NCBI RefSeq assembly: GCF_018403745.1
Contig: NZ_BOVP01000002.1
Location: 1-64,000, forward strand
Reading direction: 5' to 3'
Length of the DNA: 64,000 nt
From: Lactococcus formosensis
Lineage (GTDB): Bacteria > Bacillota > Bacilli > Lactobacillales > Streptococcaceae
Made by a program: the position numbers and the translations under genes. Below, piece after piece: positions 45,112 through 55,264 of this stretch. Numbering within the stretch: position 1 is the stretch's first letter; every line of letters starts with the position of its first letter. The notes beneath the pieces were generated by a model. It was not told the DNA's origin. It searched no databases and saw only the letters and a list, made by a program, of their open reading frames with translations.

Positions 45112-46188
45112 CTATTTTGCATTAACGAGTTCAGCAAAAATCATACGTCCTGCACTTGTTTGCAAGACTTTTGCGACCTCAACCAAAACTTTTTGATCAA
45201 TCATTTTGGCCGTATCTTCAATGACAATCATCGTACCATCCGGCAAATAAGCCACACCTTGTTGACGTTCAGAACCTTCACGAATAATCGTTACTTCAAT
45301 CTGTTCTCCAACCACTAGCTGTGTCTTAACAGCATTTGCAAGATCATTAATATTCAAGACAATAACGCCTTGGATTTCCGCGACTTTATTCAAATTAAAG
45401 TCGTTTGTAACTAATTTTGCACTGATTTCGCTGGCATAGCGAAGCAGTTTAGTGTCAACCTCACGTATGTCCTTATAGTCTTTGTTTGAAATTTCCACAT
45501 TGTCAAACTCTTTTAGGGAGTTTACAAGATCTAAGCCTCGACGACCTTTGGCACGTTTCAGTGGGTCAGCACTGTCTGAAATAAGTTGAAGCTCTAGCAA
45601 TACAAAATTCGGCACGATAACTTTATCACTGATAAATCCTGTTTTTAGAACATCCAAAATACGACCATCAATGACCGAACTTGTATCCAGAATCATAGCA
45701 TGTTGAACTTGAACCTCTTCTTTTACAAGAGGCTTATCCACTGCAGCGACTTCTTTACGTTTACGAAAAACGATTTTAAAGATTTCATCCCCTCGCTTAT
45801 CAAAAACAGTATAGCCTAGATACAGCAGACCAATAATAAGCACAAAAGAAATAATGTTACTCAATACTGGAATACCGAGTAAAGAGAGAGGAGTGGTTAA
45901 AAGCACACCTACGGTCAGACCCAAAATGGCACCAATAAAATTAAACACCATCTTTGAAAGATTGACTCTCGTGATTTTTTGATCTAGTTTTTTCAAAGCT
46001 CGCATCAGCAAATTGGACATAAAGAATGATAAAATAACAAAAATAATTGCTCCAATTAACCCATTTATAATTTCCTGATTAAAAGCATTTCCCTCTTGTC
46101 TAAAGAGGTGCCATACCCAAGGGAGAGTTGTGATACCCAAAGAGGCACCCACAATACCCATGAGAACATGAATTATCCAACGACGCAT
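45112..46188 (-). CDS. PIN/TRAM-domain membrane protein (YacL family)
   Basis: A 358-residue protein: four membrane helices in the first 130 residues, a PIN nuclease-like domain starting at about 165 (MILDTSSVIDGRILDVLKTG with the first acidic residues) and a C-terminal TRAM domain (from about 295). The gene lies next to radA, as in many Firmicutes. PIN domains are RNases; the activity of YacL proteins is not established. It is followed closely by the PNPOx-like gene. Confidence 0.92.
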   Translation of the reverse strand: MRRWIIHVLMGIVGASLGITTLPWVWHLFRQEGNAFNQEIINGLIGAIIFVILSFFMSNLLMRALKKLDQKITRVNLSKMVFNFIGAILGLTVGVLLTTPLSLLGIPVLSNIISFVLIIGLLYLGYTVFDKRGDEIFKIVFRKRKEVAAVDKPLVKEEVQVQHAMILDTSSVIDGRILDVLKTGFISDKVIVPNFVLLELQLISDSADPLKRAKGRRGLDLVNSLKEFDNVEISNKDYKDIREVDTKLLRYASEISAKLVTNDFNLNKVAEIQGVIVLNINDLANAVKTQLVVGEQIEVTIIREGSERQQGVAYLPDGTMIVIEDTAKMIDQKVLVEVAKVLQTSAGRMIFAELVNAK

Positions 46189-46322
46189 AAGACTTCCTTT
46201 CCATACATAGCCTCTATTTTTTTATAACTAAAAAGCTCTGTGTCAATTATATCACACATCATAACAAGATACCTGTTTGTCTCATTACAATTATGACAGA
46301 ATGACTCACAAAGCCTCTTTTT

Positions 46323-47684
46323 TTAACCAAATACTTTTTTCAAACATTCAGATAAAGTTGTCACACCAACCACTTTCAAGTTTTCTGGAGTATTTACGCC
46401 TGCTAAGCTATTCTTAGGCGCATAAACTTTTTGGAAACCTAATTTACTCGCTTCATTAAGACGTTGCTCCATGCGTGTGACACGACGGATTTCACCAGTT
46501 AAGCCAATTTCACCAATAAAGCAGTCGCGTGCATCTGTTGGCTCTTCTTTGTAGCTAGAAGCAATAGCTACTGCAACTGCCAAGTCAATTGCAGGCTCAT
46601 CCAATTTAACGCCACCTGCTGACTTCAAGTAAGCGTCTTGTTGCTGCAAAAGAAATCCGGCCCGCTTTTCGAGTACTGCCATGATTAAACTCACGCGGTT
46701 AAAGTCCAAACCAGAAGTCGTGCGTTTCGCGTTCCCAAACATGGTTGGTGTAGTTAAAGCTTGAATTTCAACTAATATTGGACGAGTACCCTCTAATGCA
46801 CAAACGATAGCAGAACCAGTAGATCCTTCTAAGCGCTCCTCAAGAAAAACTTCGCTCGGGTTGGTTACTTCCACTAAACCACTGCCCTGCATCTCGAAAA
46901 TCCCAATTTCATTTGTTGAACCAAAGCGATTTTTGACCGCACGTAAAATTCGGAATGTATTTTGACGTTCTCCCTCAAAATACAAGACGGTATCAACCAT
47001 ATGTTCCAACATACGTGGGCCTGCAAGTTGTCCTTCCTTGGTGACATGACCGACAATAAAGGTTGCAATATTATTGGTTTTGGCCAACTGCATTAGCTCT
47101 CCTGTAACCTCGCGCACCTGACTAACCGAACCTTGAGTACTCTGGATTTCAGGCGTCATAATAGTTTGAATCGAGTCCACAATGAGAAAGTCTGGTTGTA
47201 ACCTTTCCACTTCATTTCGGATACTTTGCATATTGGTTTCGGCATAAAGGTAAAAATCTGTATCAATATCGCCCAAACGCTCGGCACGCAGTTTAATTTG
47301 CTGGGCCGACTCCTCACCACTCACATAAAGAACACGTCCCCTTGAAGCAAGTTGCGTAGATACTTGAAGCAGCAGAGTAGATTTACCAATTCCTGGATCA
47401 CCTCCAATAAGAACAAGACTTCCTGGAACGACACCCCCACCAAGCACTCGATTAAATTCATCTAAGTCAGTCTCGACTCGTGGTGTATCAAAAAGTTCAA
47501 CCTGATCTAACTTCATCGGTTTAGAGTGCTCGCCTGTCATACTTACTCTCTGATTTTTTACCTCTTGGACTTCTACTTCTTCCACAAAGGAGCCCCAAGC
47601 GCCACAATTGGGACAACGTCCGAGTTTTTTTACTGATTTATAACCACATTCTTGACAAAGAAAGGTTGATTTTTTTTTAGCTAT
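46323..47684 (-). CDS. radA: DNA repair protein RadA with an apparent ATA start codon
   Basis: A RecA-like ATPase that promotes branch migration in recombination and natural transformation. Starting at the GTG at 47585 would drop the zinc finger. The frame continues upstream through C10-x2-C13 and C24-x2-C27 ([10 protein letters not shown] ... [10 protein letters not shown]) to ATA-GCT-AAA at 47684, matching the usual RadA N-terminus MAKKK. GAGG lies eight bases before this ATA, and no ATG, GTG or TTG occurs in frame between the ATA and the upstream stop. The product is 453 residues, the normal RadA length. Walker [11 protein letters not shown] and the RadA motif [11 protein letters not shown] are present, as is the C-terminal Lon-like domain. 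A com-box lies 37 bp upstream. Confidence 0.9.
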   Translation of the reverse strand: MAKKKSTFLCQECGYKSVKKLGRCPNCGAWGSFVEEVEVQEVKNQRVSMTGEHSKPMKLDQVELFDTPRVETDLDEFNRVLGGGVVPGSLVLIGGDPGIGKSTLLLQVSTQLASRGRVLYVSGEESAQQIKLRAERLGDIDTDFYLYAETNMQSIRNEVERLQPDFLIVDSIQTIMTPEIQSTQGSVSQVREVTGELMQLAKTNNIATFIVGHVTKEGQLAGPRMLEHMVDTVLYFEGERQNTFRILRAVKNRFGSTNEIGIFEMQGSGLVEVTNPSEVFLEERLEGSTGSAIVCALEGTRPILVEIQALTTPTMFGNAKRTTSGLDFNRVSLIMAVLEKRAGFLLQQQDAYLKSAGGVKLDEPAIDLAVAVAIASSYKEEPTDARDCFIGEIGLTGEIRRVTRMEQRLNEASKLGFQKVYAPKNSLAGVNTPENLKVVGVTTLSECLKKVFG

Positions 47685-47720
47685 TTTTCTGTCCTCATTT
47701 CTATTATTCTTATAGACTTT

Positions 47721-47728
47721 TATTCGTA
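47721..47728 (-). promoter_or_regulatory. com-box (ComX/SigX -10 type) upstream of radA
   Basis: TACGAATA on the minus strand is the exact core of the ComX-dependent promoter of streptococci and lactococci, embedded in an A/T-rich context 37 bp upstream of the radA start. radA belongs to the late competence regulon in S. pneumoniae, which supports function here. Confidence 0.7.
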
Positions 47729-47761
47729 TTTTTGTTAAAATAATTATGGTTTAACTGTAAC

Positions 47762-47784
47762 CCGCTGTAGCTCAGTCGGTGGAG
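47762..47784 (+). pseudogene. Truncated tRNA-Thr 5' fragment
   Basis: CCGCTGTAGCTCAGTCGGT and the next four bases match the 5' end and D-arm of the intact tRNA-Thr at 47873 with one difference. The rest of a tRNA does not follow. Instead there are two palindromes, TTGGAAGC/GCTTCCAA (47785-47803) and GATTTGC/GCAAATC (47816-47832), about 40 further bases and then the intact tRNA. Confidence 0.75.
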
Positions 47785-47872
47785 TTGGAAGCACTGCTTC
47801 CAATCTGTAGATAGAGATTTGCAAAGCAAATCCTCATCTGTTGCTCTCCGAGTGGGCGAAAACACAAATATA

Positions 47873-47945
47873 GCCGCTGTAGCTCAGTCGGTAGAGCAAC
47901 ACCATGGTAAGGTGGAGGTCGATGGTTCGATTCCATTCAGTGGCA
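47873..47945 (+). tRNA. tRNA-Thr (anticodon GGT)
   Basis: A 73-nt cloverleaf: acceptor GCCGCTG/CAGTGGC, D-arm GCTC/GAGC, anticodon stem around ATGGTAA with anticodon GGT, variable loop AGGTC, T-arm GATGG-TTCGATT-CCATT, discriminator A. CCA is not encoded. It reads the threonine codons ACC and ACT. An intrinsic terminator follows 12 bp later. Confidence 0.95.
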
Positions 47946-47957
47946 TGACTAAATTTT

Positions 47958-47971
47958 AGCCTTTTGAGGCT
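47958..47971 (+). terminator. Terminator of the tRNA-Thr gene
   Basis: AGCCT-TTTG-AGGCT followed by TTTTTATTTT on the plus strand, 12 bp after the tRNA. Confidence 0.85.
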
Positions 47972-48075
47972 TTTTTATTTTCCCTATTATCTGATTATAA
48001 CATATCAAAAGACGGAGTTCACTGACTGTTTTCTTTTCTTCTAAAATAATTTTTAAATAATATGTTAGCAAAAAA

Positions 48076-48097
48076 GCCTCTTCACATAAAAGAGGGC
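48076..48097 (-). terminator. Terminator of the infA-rplQ operon
   Basis: On the minus strand GCCCTCTT...AAGAGGC (one bulged C) is followed by TTTTTT. A second perfect stem, CCGAAATA/TATTTCGG at 48151-48168, lies between it and rplQ, and a run of T follows that. Apart from these stems, 47972-48282 holds nothing I can identify. Confidence 0.75.
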
Positions 48098-48282
48098 AAA
48101 AATTTTTTATAAAAAAGCAAAAAAAAAAAAAAAACATATTGAGTGAACTACCGAAATAAATATTTCGGCAGACAGAGCTAGACTAAGCAGTGCTACTCGA
48201 CGTTTATACGTCAACTCAAACACAGCGCCATCATCATAACACTCAATAAGTAATCTTATATAATATTTAAATCCGAACTCTC

Positions 48283-48663
48283 TTAAACAAGCTCGATGAT
48301 TGCCATAGGGGCAGCATCACCACGACGTGGTTCAACTTTCAAGATACGAGTGTAACCACCGTTACGGCCTTCGTAGCGTTTAGCAATATCGTCGAACAAT
48401 TTTTGAAGTGCAGTTGGGAAAGTTTCAGTTTCTTCGTTGAAATCTTTAATAGCGATTTCGTTACGAACGTAAGCTGCTGCTTGACGACGAGCGTGCAAGT
48501 CACCACGTTTACCAAGAGTGATCATCTTTTCAACTGTTTTACGGATTTCTTTAGCACGAGCTTCAGTTGTAACGATTGTTTCGTTGATGATAAGATCAGT
48601 TGTCAAATCACGAAGCATAGCTTTACGTTGTGAAGATGTGCGTCCAAGTTTACGGTAACCCAT
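48283..48663 (-). CDS. rplQ: 50S ribosomal protein L17
   Basis: A 126-residue large-subunit protein ([20 protein letters not shown] start, C-terminal [14 protein letters not shown]), normal length. It is the last gene of the infA-rpmJ-rpsM-rpsK-rpoA-rplQ transcript, 15 bp behind rpoA, with SD AGGAGG. Confidence 0.98.
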   Translation of the reverse strand: MGYRKLGRTSSQRKAMLRDLTTDLIINETIVTTEARAKEIRKTVEKMITLGKRGDLHARRQAAAYVRNEIAIKDFNEETETFPTALQKLFDDIAKRYEGRNGGYTRILKVEPRRGDAAPMAIIELV

Positions 48664-48678
48664 TTTTTTCCTCCTGTA

Positions 48679-49617
48679 TTATTTTCGTTTTTTGAGCTCC
48701 AAGCCCAAGTCAGTCAATTTAACCTTGACTTCTTCTACTGATTTGTGACCGAGGTTTTTGACTTTAATCATGTCAGCTTCACTCATTTCCACAATATCAG
48801 CTACGGTATTGATTCCAGCGCGTTTCAAACCATTATAAGCACGAACTGAGAAGTCCATTTCTTCGATAATTTTATCGAGAACACGTTCTGTTTTAACTTC
48901 TTCTTTAGCCACGAGAGTTTCAGATTCTGAAGCTGTTTCTGACAAGTCAACAAACAAGTTCAAGTGATCTGTCAAAATCTTCGCAGAGAGAGACAAAGCA
49001 TCGTCAGCAACGATTGTGCCGTTAGTAGTGATTTCCAAAGTCAATTTATCGTAAGATGCATCACCACCTACACGAGCTGGTTCTACTTGATAGTTAACTT
49101 TGCTAACTGGTGTGTAAATTGAGTCCACAGCAATTGTACCGATAGGTGCACCTTCGACTTTGTTTTCGTCAGCAGGAACATATCCGTAACCTTTGTTTAC
49201 AGTCATCACAGCACGCATAGAATGACCTTCTGCGATAGAGAAAAGATAATGGTCTTTGTTGACAATTTCGATATCACTATCTGTCAAAATGTCACCTGCA
49301 GTTACTGTCATAGGTCCAGTAACGTCAAGCTCAATTTGTTTTTCATTTTCAACGTAAGATTTGATCGCAAGTCCTTTAATAGCAAGGATGATTTGGACCA
49401 CATCTTCACGTACACCAGGGATTGTTGCGAATTCGTGTTGAACACCTTCAATTTGGATTGAAGTAACAGCAGACCCAGGCAATGAAGACAAGAGAACGCG
49501 ACGCAAAGAATTACCTAAAGTTGTACCATAACCACGTTCAAGTGGCTCTACTACAAACTTACCGTAAAATTCTGTTTCGTCAAATTTAATAATTTTTGGT
49601 TTTTCAAACTCAATCAT
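48679..49617 (-). CDS. rpoA: RNA polymerase alpha subunit
   Basis: A 312-residue subunit that dimerises to nucleate RNA polymerase assembly. The N-terminal assembly domain ([20 protein letters not shown]) and the C-terminal DNA-binding domain ([19 protein letters not shown] ... [13 protein letters not shown]) are both complete. Its place between rpsK and rplQ is the standard one. Confidence 0.98.
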   Translation of the reverse strand: MIEFEKPKIIKFDETEFYGKFVVEPLERGYGTTLGNSLRRVLLSSLPGSAVTSIQIEGVQHEFATIPGVREDVVQIILAIKGLAIKSYVENEKQIELDVTGPMTVTAGDILTDSDIEIVNKDHYLFSIAEGHSMRAVMTVNKGYGYVPADENKVEGAPIGTIAVDSIYTPVSKVNYQVEPARVGGDASYDKLTLEITTNGTIVADDALSLSAKILTDHLNLFVDLSETASESETLVAKEEVKTERVLDKIIEEMDFSVRAYNGLKRAGINTVADIVEMSEADMIKVKNLGHKSVEEVKVKLTDLGLELKKRK

Positions 49618-49668
49618 GTATAGTCTCCTCTAAAAGAAAAGTAAAGTGATTTTGCAACTCACTAACGA

Positions 49669-50052
49669 TTATACACGACGACGTTTTGGAGGACGTGCAC
49701 CATTGTGAGGTACAGGAGTCACATCACTAATAGAAGTTACGTTAAGACCAGCAGCCGCGAGTGCACGGATTGCAGATTCACGACCTGAACCAGGACCTTT
49801 AACTGTAACAGATACTGTTTTCAACCCTTGCTCTTGAGCAGCTTTAGCAGCAGCTTCAGATGCCATTTGTGCAGCGAATGGTGTAGATTTTTTAGAACCT
49901 TTGAAACCAAGTGAGCCTGCAGATGACCAAGCAAGAGCGTTACCATGAACGTCAGTAATCATAATGATAGTGTTGTTAAAAGTTGATTGAATGTGGGCGA
50001 TACCAGTTTCAATATTCTTTTTCACACGACGTTTACGAGTAATTTTTGCCAT
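49669..50052 (-). CDS. rpsK: 30S ribosomal protein S11
   Basis: A 127-residue protein lining the platform of the small subunit. The N-terminal KRRVKKN and C-terminal [16 protein letters not shown] are characteristic. It lies 17 bp behind rpsM with SD GAAAGGAG. Confidence 0.98.
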   Translation of the reverse strand: MAKITRKRRVKKNIETGIAHIQSTFNNTIIMITDVHGNALAWSSAGSLGFKGSKKSTPFAAQMASEAAAKAAQEQGLKTVSVTVKGPGSGRESAIRALAAAGLNVTSISDVTPVPHNGARPPKRRRV

Positions 50053-50069
50053 TTTAACTCCTTTCTAGA

Positions 50070-50435
50070 TTATTTTTTCTTACCAGCGATAGCTTTAGCA
50101 GGACCCTTACGAGTACGTGCGTTGTTTTTTGTGTTTTGTCCACGTGTAGGAAGTCCACGACGGTGACGCATACCACGGTAGCTACCAATTTCCATTAAGC
50201 GTTTGATGTTGAGGTTTACTTCACGACGAAGATCTCCTTCGAGTTTCAAGCCGTCAAGTTCACGACGAATTGCGTCTTCTTGATCAGATGTAAGATCTTT
50301 AGTACGTACATCTTCTGAAACACCTGCAGCAGCAAGCACTTTTTTAGCAGTTTGAAGTCCAACACCGTAAACGTATGTCAATGAAATAACGATACGTTTT
50401 TCGTTTGGAATATCAACTCCAGCAAAACGAGCCAT
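50070..50435 (-). CDS. rpsM: 30S ribosomal protein S13
   Basis: A 121-residue head protein of the small subunit that contacts tRNA ([20 protein letters not shown] start; [20 protein letters not shown] near the end). It lies 17 bp behind rpmJ. Confidence 0.98.
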   Translation of the reverse strand: MARFAGVDIPNEKRIVISLTYVYGVGLQTAKKVLAAAGVSEDVRTKDLTSDQEDAIRRELDGLKLEGDLRREVNLNIKRLMEIGSYRGMRHRRGLPTRGQNTKNNARTRKGPAKAIAGKKK

Positions 50436-50452
50436 AATTTAATAGTTCCTTT

Positions 50453-50569
50453 CTATCCCTGACGTTGTTTATGTTTTGGATTTACAGGGCAAATTACCAT
50501 AACACGACCGTTACGACGAATTACTTTACAGTATTCGCAGATTGGTTTAACTGATGGTCTTACTTTCAT
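50453..50569 (-). CDS. rpmJ: 50S ribosomal protein L36
   Basis: A 38-residue zinc-ribbon protein, [20 protein letters not shown] at the start, with the ligand set C-x2-C, C and H (CEYC ... [13 protein letters not shown]). This is the C+ (zinc-binding) paralogue. SD AAGGAAGACACA precedes ATG; the gene sits between infA and rpsM as usual. Confidence 0.97.
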   Translation of the reverse strand: MKVRPSVKPICEYCKVIRRNGRVMVICPVNPKHKQRQG

Positions 50570-50621
50570 TGTGTCTTCCTTTCTATGGTTACTGTGCTTT
50601 CGCACTCAATGAATGTCCAGG

Positions 50622-50840
50622 TTATTTAAAACGGTAGGTAATGCGTCCACGTGTCAAATCATATGGTGACATTTCCACTTGCACGCGGTCGCCAGGCAGG
50701 ATACGGATATAATTCTTACGAATTTTTCCAGAAATCGTCGCCAAAACTTTGTGACCATTTTCAAGTTCAACAGTGAACATCGCATTCGGCATAGTATCTA
50801 CTACTTTACCTTCAATTTCGATAACATCATCTTTTGCCAA
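50622..50840 (-). CDS. infA: Translation initiation factor IF-1 (TTG start)
   Basis: A 72-residue OB-fold factor that occupies the ribosomal A site during initiation. The start is TTG at 50840 ([19 protein letters not shown]), with AAGGAGG ten bases upstream; the open frame further upstream is not conserved. The strong SD with a TTG start suggests tuned translation. It is the first gene of the rpmJ-rplQ transcript and follows its own promoter, since the usual neighbour adk is separated by the zit operon. Confidence 0.96.
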   Translation of the reverse strand: MAKDDVIEIEGKVVDTMPNAMFTVELENGHKVLATISGKIRKNYIRILPGDRVQVEMSPYDLTRGRITYRFK

Positions 50841-50903
50841 GCAAAAGTACCTCCTTAAAAATCCCCGAAAGATACAAGTGTATCTAAAAAGTCGGACTGA
50901 TAT

Positions 50904-50932
50904 ATTATAGCACACTGACTGACAAATAACAA
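50904..50932 (-). promoter_or_regulatory. Promoter of the infA-rplQ operon
   Basis: TTGTTA (50927-50932), 17 bp, and an extended -10 TGCTATAAT (TATAAT at 50904-50909) on the minus strand. The leader carries a short hairpin AGATACA/TGTATCT. Confidence 0.8.
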
Positions 50933-50977
50933 GCCCTCTATTTATTTTTTTCCTTTATTTTTCTTTCTATTTTAATA

Positions 50978-51025
50978 TTAACCGGTTGACATTTAATAGG
51001 AGGCGTGTTATCATTAACCAGTAAA
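50978..51025 (+). promoter_or_regulatory. zit promoter with two ZitR operator boxes
   Basis: TTGACA (50986-50991), 17 bp, TATCAT (51009-51014). TTAACCGGTTGA (50978-50989) overlaps the -35 and TTAACCAGTAAA (51014-51025) the -10, both close to the TTAACYRGTTAA palindrome bound by ZitR/AdcR. Two boxes over the core promoter is the arrangement known from the L. lactis zit promoter. Confidence 0.85.
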
Positions 51026-51041
51026 CGAAAGGAGAGGGATT

Positions 51042-51485
51042 ATGCATACAAATTTAGAAACCCAAATTGATCAATTTTTATCTCAAGTCATGCAATTTGC
51101 TGAAAATAAGCACGAAATTCTTCTCGGAAAGTGTCAGAGTGATATTAAATTAACTTCTACTCAAGAACACCTCCTGATGCTCCTGAACGGAGAACCAACA
51201 ACAAATGCTCGGATGGCAGAAACCCTCTCGGTTTCCCCTGCTGCCATCACCAAAGCTTTAAAAAAGTTACAAGATTTAGAACTTATATCGCCCACCAAAA
51301 GTAAGACCGATGAACGTGTTGTTTTATGGAATCTAACAGAAAAAGCACTGCCCATTGCACGTGAACACGCTGCACATCACGAGGCAACACTAGACAGTTA
51401 TCAGCAACTTACACAGAAATATACAGAAGATGAACAAAAAGTAATCCAAGACTTTCTTCATCAACTTGCTGAAAAATTTAAGTAG
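51042..51485 (+). CDS. zitR: Zinc-responsive MarR-family repressor ZitR
   Basis: A 147-residue winged-HTH repressor of the AdcR/ZitR group that binds zinc and shuts off zinc uptake. His and Cys/Glu residues expected for zinc binding lie at the N-terminus (HEILLGKCQSD near 26-36) and in HAAHHEATLD near 107-116. The HTH spans about 50-75 (NARMAETLSVSPAAITKALK). It is the first gene of zitRQP behind its own operator sites. Confidence 0.93.
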   Translation: MHTNLETQIDQFLSQVMQFAENKHEILLGKCQSDIKLTSTQEHLLMLLNGEPTTNARMAETLSVSPAAITKALKKLQDLELISPTKSKTDERVVLWNLTEKALPIAREHAAHHEATLDSYQQLTQKYTEDEQKVIQDFLHQLAEKFK

Positions 51486-51506
51486 TTTAGAAAGTAAATA
51501 AAAATT

Positions 51507-52229
51507 ATGCCTTATATTGATGTTCAAAATGTAAGCTTTTATTATGACAACAATCCTGTTTTAGAAGATGTGAGTTACTCCGTTAACCCGGGGGAGTTCG
51601 TAACTTTGACCGGAGAAAACGGTGCTGCAAAGTCAACGCTAATCAAAATAACGCTCGGTATTTTAAAACCGAAGTCAGGTAAAATCATCATCGCACGCCA
51701 CGACACACAAAATCGCCGTTTACGTATCGCCTACGTCCCACAACAAATCTCAAGTTTTAATGCAGGCTTTCCCTCAACTGTTCATGAATTTGTTCGTTCT
51801 GGACGCTACCCACGCAAAGGTTGGTTCCGCAAACTTAATGCACATGATGAGGAACACGTGGAAGCTGCGCTTAATGCTGTAGGCATGTGGGATTTTCGCC
51901 ATAAAAAAATCGGAGAACTTTCCGGTGGACAAAAGCAACGTATCATCATTGCCCGTACGTTCGCTTCTGACCCTGATGTATTTGTTCTGGATGAACCAAC
52001 TGTCGGCATGGACGATGTAACCACAGAAGCCTTTTACGAGCTCATGGCTCATGCTGCACATGAGCATGGTAAAAGCGTCCTCATGGTTACACACGATCCT
52101 GATTCTGTTAAAAAATACATGGACCGAAACATCCATCTCGCTCGAGACAAAAATGGAAAATTTGAATGTTTTGAAGTCCATGGCACTCCTAATGGAAAAA
52201 TGAAAAAGGAGGTAAAAGCTAATGCTTGA
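51507..52229 (+). CDS. zitQ: Zinc ABC transporter ATP-binding protein
   Basis: A 240-residue ATPase for zinc import. Walker A reads GENGAAKST, with Ala instead of Gly before Lys, as in AdcC proteins; the signature LSGGQKQR and Walker [14 protein letters not shown] follow. It directly follows zitR, although in L. lactis the binding-protein gene zitS lies between them. It overlaps zitP by eight bases. Confidence 0.93.
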   Translation: MPYIDVQNVSFYYDNNPVLEDVSYSVNPGEFVTLTGENGAAKSTLIKITLGILKPKSGKIIIARHDTQNRRLRIAYVPQQISSFNAGFPSTVHEFVRSGRYPRKGWFRKLNAHDEEHVEAALNAVGMWDFRHKKIGELSGGQKQRIIIARTFASDPDVFVLDEPTVGMDDVTTEAFYELMAHAAHEHGKSVLMVTHDPDSVKKYMDRNIHLARDKNGKFECFEVHGTPNGKMKKEVKANA

Positions 52230-53031
52230 AATCCTCTCTTATGACTTTATGCGTAACGCCTTACTGGCGACAACAGCTATCTCACTCTTTGCACCACTTC
52301 TCGGTGTTTTCCTTGTCCTTCGTCGTCAGTCCTTACTCTCTGATACACTCTCGCACGTTTCTCTAGCAGGTGTTGCTTTCGGAGTCCTTTTTAGTTTAAA
52401 TCCCACATGGACAACTTTAATTGTCGTTATTATTGCTGCTATCTTTATGGAATTTCTCCGGACTGTCTATAAAAATTACCTTGAGCTCGCAACGGCTATT
52501 TTAATGTCTGCTGGGCTCGCTTTAGCCATGTTTATTATCAATGTGGCAGGAAGTAAAACCAGCATTAGTATCGACCAATACCTTTTTGGTTCTATTGTAA
52601 CTATTGCTACCCCACAAGTTGTAATGCTCTACATCATCGCTCTGATTGTTCTTGCTGGCTTTATATTCTTTCTCCGTCCACTTTATGTGATGACTTTTGA
52701 TGAGGATACAGCCTTAGTAGATGGTCTTCCCGTTCGTGCTATGTCAATGATTTTTAATATTGTAACTGGTTTGGCGATTGCTTTGATGATTCCTGCCTGT
52801 GGCGCCCTACTAGTTTCTGCAATTATGGTTTTACCTGCTAGTGTATCTATGCTTATTGGAAAATCCTTTAAGACCGTACTTATTTGGTCAGTTATCATTG
52901 GTTTTATTGGTATGAACAGTGGATTAATCATCTCCTATTACTTCAATGCGCCTGCAAGTTCTGCGATTACCTTGATCTTCGTTGCACTTTTTTTAATTGT
53001 TTCCTTATTGAAGCGTCTTTTCCGAAGATAA
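52222..53031 (+). CDS. zitP: Zinc ABC transporter permease
   Basis: A 269-residue ABC-3 family permease with about eight membrane helices. Family-typical stretches are [20 protein letters not shown] and [16 protein letters not shown]. It overlaps the zitQ 3' end and has SD AAAAGGAGG within zitQ. A bidirectional terminator separates it from adk. Confidence 0.93.
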   Translation: MLEILSYDFMRNALLATTAISLFAPLLGVFLVLRRQSLLSDTLSHVSLAGVAFGVLFSLNPTWTTLIVVIIAAIFMEFLRTVYKNYLELATAILMSAGLALAMFIINVAGSKTSISIDQYLFGSIVTIATPQVVMLYIIALIVLAGFIFFLRPLYVMTFDEDTALVDGLPVRAMSMIFNIVTGLAIALMIPACGALLVSAIMVLPASVSMLIGKSFKTVLIWSVIIGFIGMNSGLIISYYFNAPASSAITLIFVALFLIVSLLKRLFRR

Positions 53032-53040
53032 ACAAACAAA

Positions 53041-53067
53041 AAACACTGAAATAATGTTCAGTGTTTT
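53041..53067. terminator. Bidirectional terminator between zitP and adk
   Basis: AACACTGAA/TTCAGTGTT stem with A and T tracts between the converging genes. Confidence 0.9.
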
Positions 53068-53078
53068 TTTGTTCTATT

Positions 53079-53780
<702 letters not shown>

Positions 53781-53852
53781 TTATGAGGTTACAGACAACA
53801 TAATATAAATTATACCTTAATATTTTACCGCATTTCTTACGATAAATAAAGA

Positions 53853-53879
53853 AAAACCTTGCCGAAGCAAGATTTTTTT
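53853..53879 (-). terminator. Terminator of the rplO-secY unit
   Basis: On the minus strand AAAATCTTGC-TTCG-GCAAGGTTTTT, a stable tetraloop hairpin, begins at the secY stop codon and ends in T. Confidence 0.85.
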
Positions 53880-55194
53880 AGCCTTCAATCGGATTATCCA
53901 TAAATCCTTTGTAGTTTTTCTTGTAAAGATAACCTTCAAGCTGTTTAACTGCTTGAATAGCCACCTGAATCAAGATCAGAAGGGAAGTCCCTCCAAGTGC
54001 AACTATTTTTGGTAAGCCCCAAATGTTTTGAGCAACGATTGGTAAAATCGAGATAAAACCAAGGAATAAAGCTCCAACTGTTGCTAAACGGATAAGTAAA
54101 CTTGAAACATATTTCTCCGTTCCTTTACCTGGACGAACTGAAGGGATATATGAACCTTGCTTTTGTAGATTTTCTGCCATCTTTTCTGGATTAACTTGTA
54201 CAAAAGAGTAAAAGAAAGTAAAGAGGACAATCAGTAAACCATAAAGCAGCATCCCTGTCCATGTGTTATAAGAAAGAGCTTCTTGTAAACTGTTTAACCA
54301 ACCCACATTGTTACCTTGAGCACGCTGCAAGAACTGCAAAATTGTTGCTGGAGCTGTTGTGATAGAACCTGCAAAGATTACCGGAATAACACCTGCTGGG
54401 TTGACACGAAGTGGCAAGTATGAACTTGTAGGTGCACCTTGTGTTAACTTTGTGTATTGAATAGGAACTTTACGCTCTGCTTGTTGTACAAATGTTGTAA
54501 AGTAAATAATTAATGCTGAAGAAACAACCAAGATACCGACCATTACCCATGACATTGGAATTTGACTCGGGCGAACATTTACAAACCATTCCGTATAAAC
54601 TTCATGAATGGCACTTGGTATACCCGAAACGATACCCGCAAAGATGATAACAGAAATACCAGAACCAAATCCTTTTTCATTGATTTGTTCACCCATCCAT
54701 GTCACAACCATTGATCCTGTTGTCAAAATGACCCCAATCATCAAATAAGTTTGCCAGTTAGGATTTTGTACGATATTTGCCGTGCTCATAGCTTGGAAAC
54801 CTGCGGTAATACCAATAGATTGAGCCATAGCCAAAACTAAAGTAATATAACGTGTGGCTTGATTAAGCTTACGACGTCCGATTTCCCCTTGTTTTGACCA
54901 CTCTACAAACTTAGGCAAAATATCCATTTGTAAAAGTTGAACGATAATTGATGCTGTGATGTAAGGTGATACCCCCATAGCAAATAATGAGTAGTTTTGC
55001 ATGGCATTACCAGACACCAAGTTCATCATGTTCAAGAATGGTAAATCACTCAGGGCATTCAAGTTTTCAACATTGATCCCCGGTACTGTGATATGCGCAC
55101 CTAATCGAAAGACAAACAGAATAAAGATGGTGAAGATAATCCGTGCTCTTACATCTTTTATTTTGAAAGCTTCCTTTAGAGTTTTGAAAAACAT
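53878..55194 (-). CDS. secY: Preprotein translocase subunit SecY
   Basis: A 438-residue channel of the general secretion pathway with ten membrane helices. The N-terminus MFFKTLKEAFKIKDVRARII, the plug region GVSPYITASIIVQLLQMD and the cytoplasmic loops (QQAERKVPIQYTK; RPGKGTEKYV) are typical. It lies 70 bp behind rplO. Confidence 0.97.
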   Translation of the reverse strand: MFFKTLKEAFKIKDVRARIIFTIFILFVFRLGAHITVPGINVENLNALSDLPFLNMMNLVSGNAMQNYSLFAMGVSPYITASIIVQLLQMDILPKFVEWSKQGEIGRRKLNQATRYITLVLAMAQSIGITAGFQAMSTANIVQNPNWQTYLMIGVILTTGSMVVTWMGEQINEKGFGSGISVIIFAGIVSGIPSAIHEVYTEWFVNVRPSQIPMSWVMVGILVVSSALIIYFTTFVQQAERKVPIQYTKLTQGAPTSSYLPLRVNPAGVIPVIFAGSITTAPATILQFLQRAQGNNVGWLNSLQEALSYNTWTGMLLYGLLIVLFTFFYSFVQVNPEKMAENLQKQGSYIPSVRPGKGTEKYVSSLLIRLATVGALFLGFISILPIVAQNIWGLPKIVALGGTSLLILIQVAIQAVKQLEGYLYKKNYKGFMDNPIEG

Positions 55195-55264
55195 AATTTC
55201 CCTCTAAACTTTCTTAAAAATTAACCCTATAAAATAAGCGGTTGAAAATCAACCGCCAATTGAA

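Noticed and set aside
47949..48137. 62-codon minus-strand frame with a poly-Phe start
   Set aside because: It arises from a long A/T homopolymer, overlaps two terminators and has no SD.
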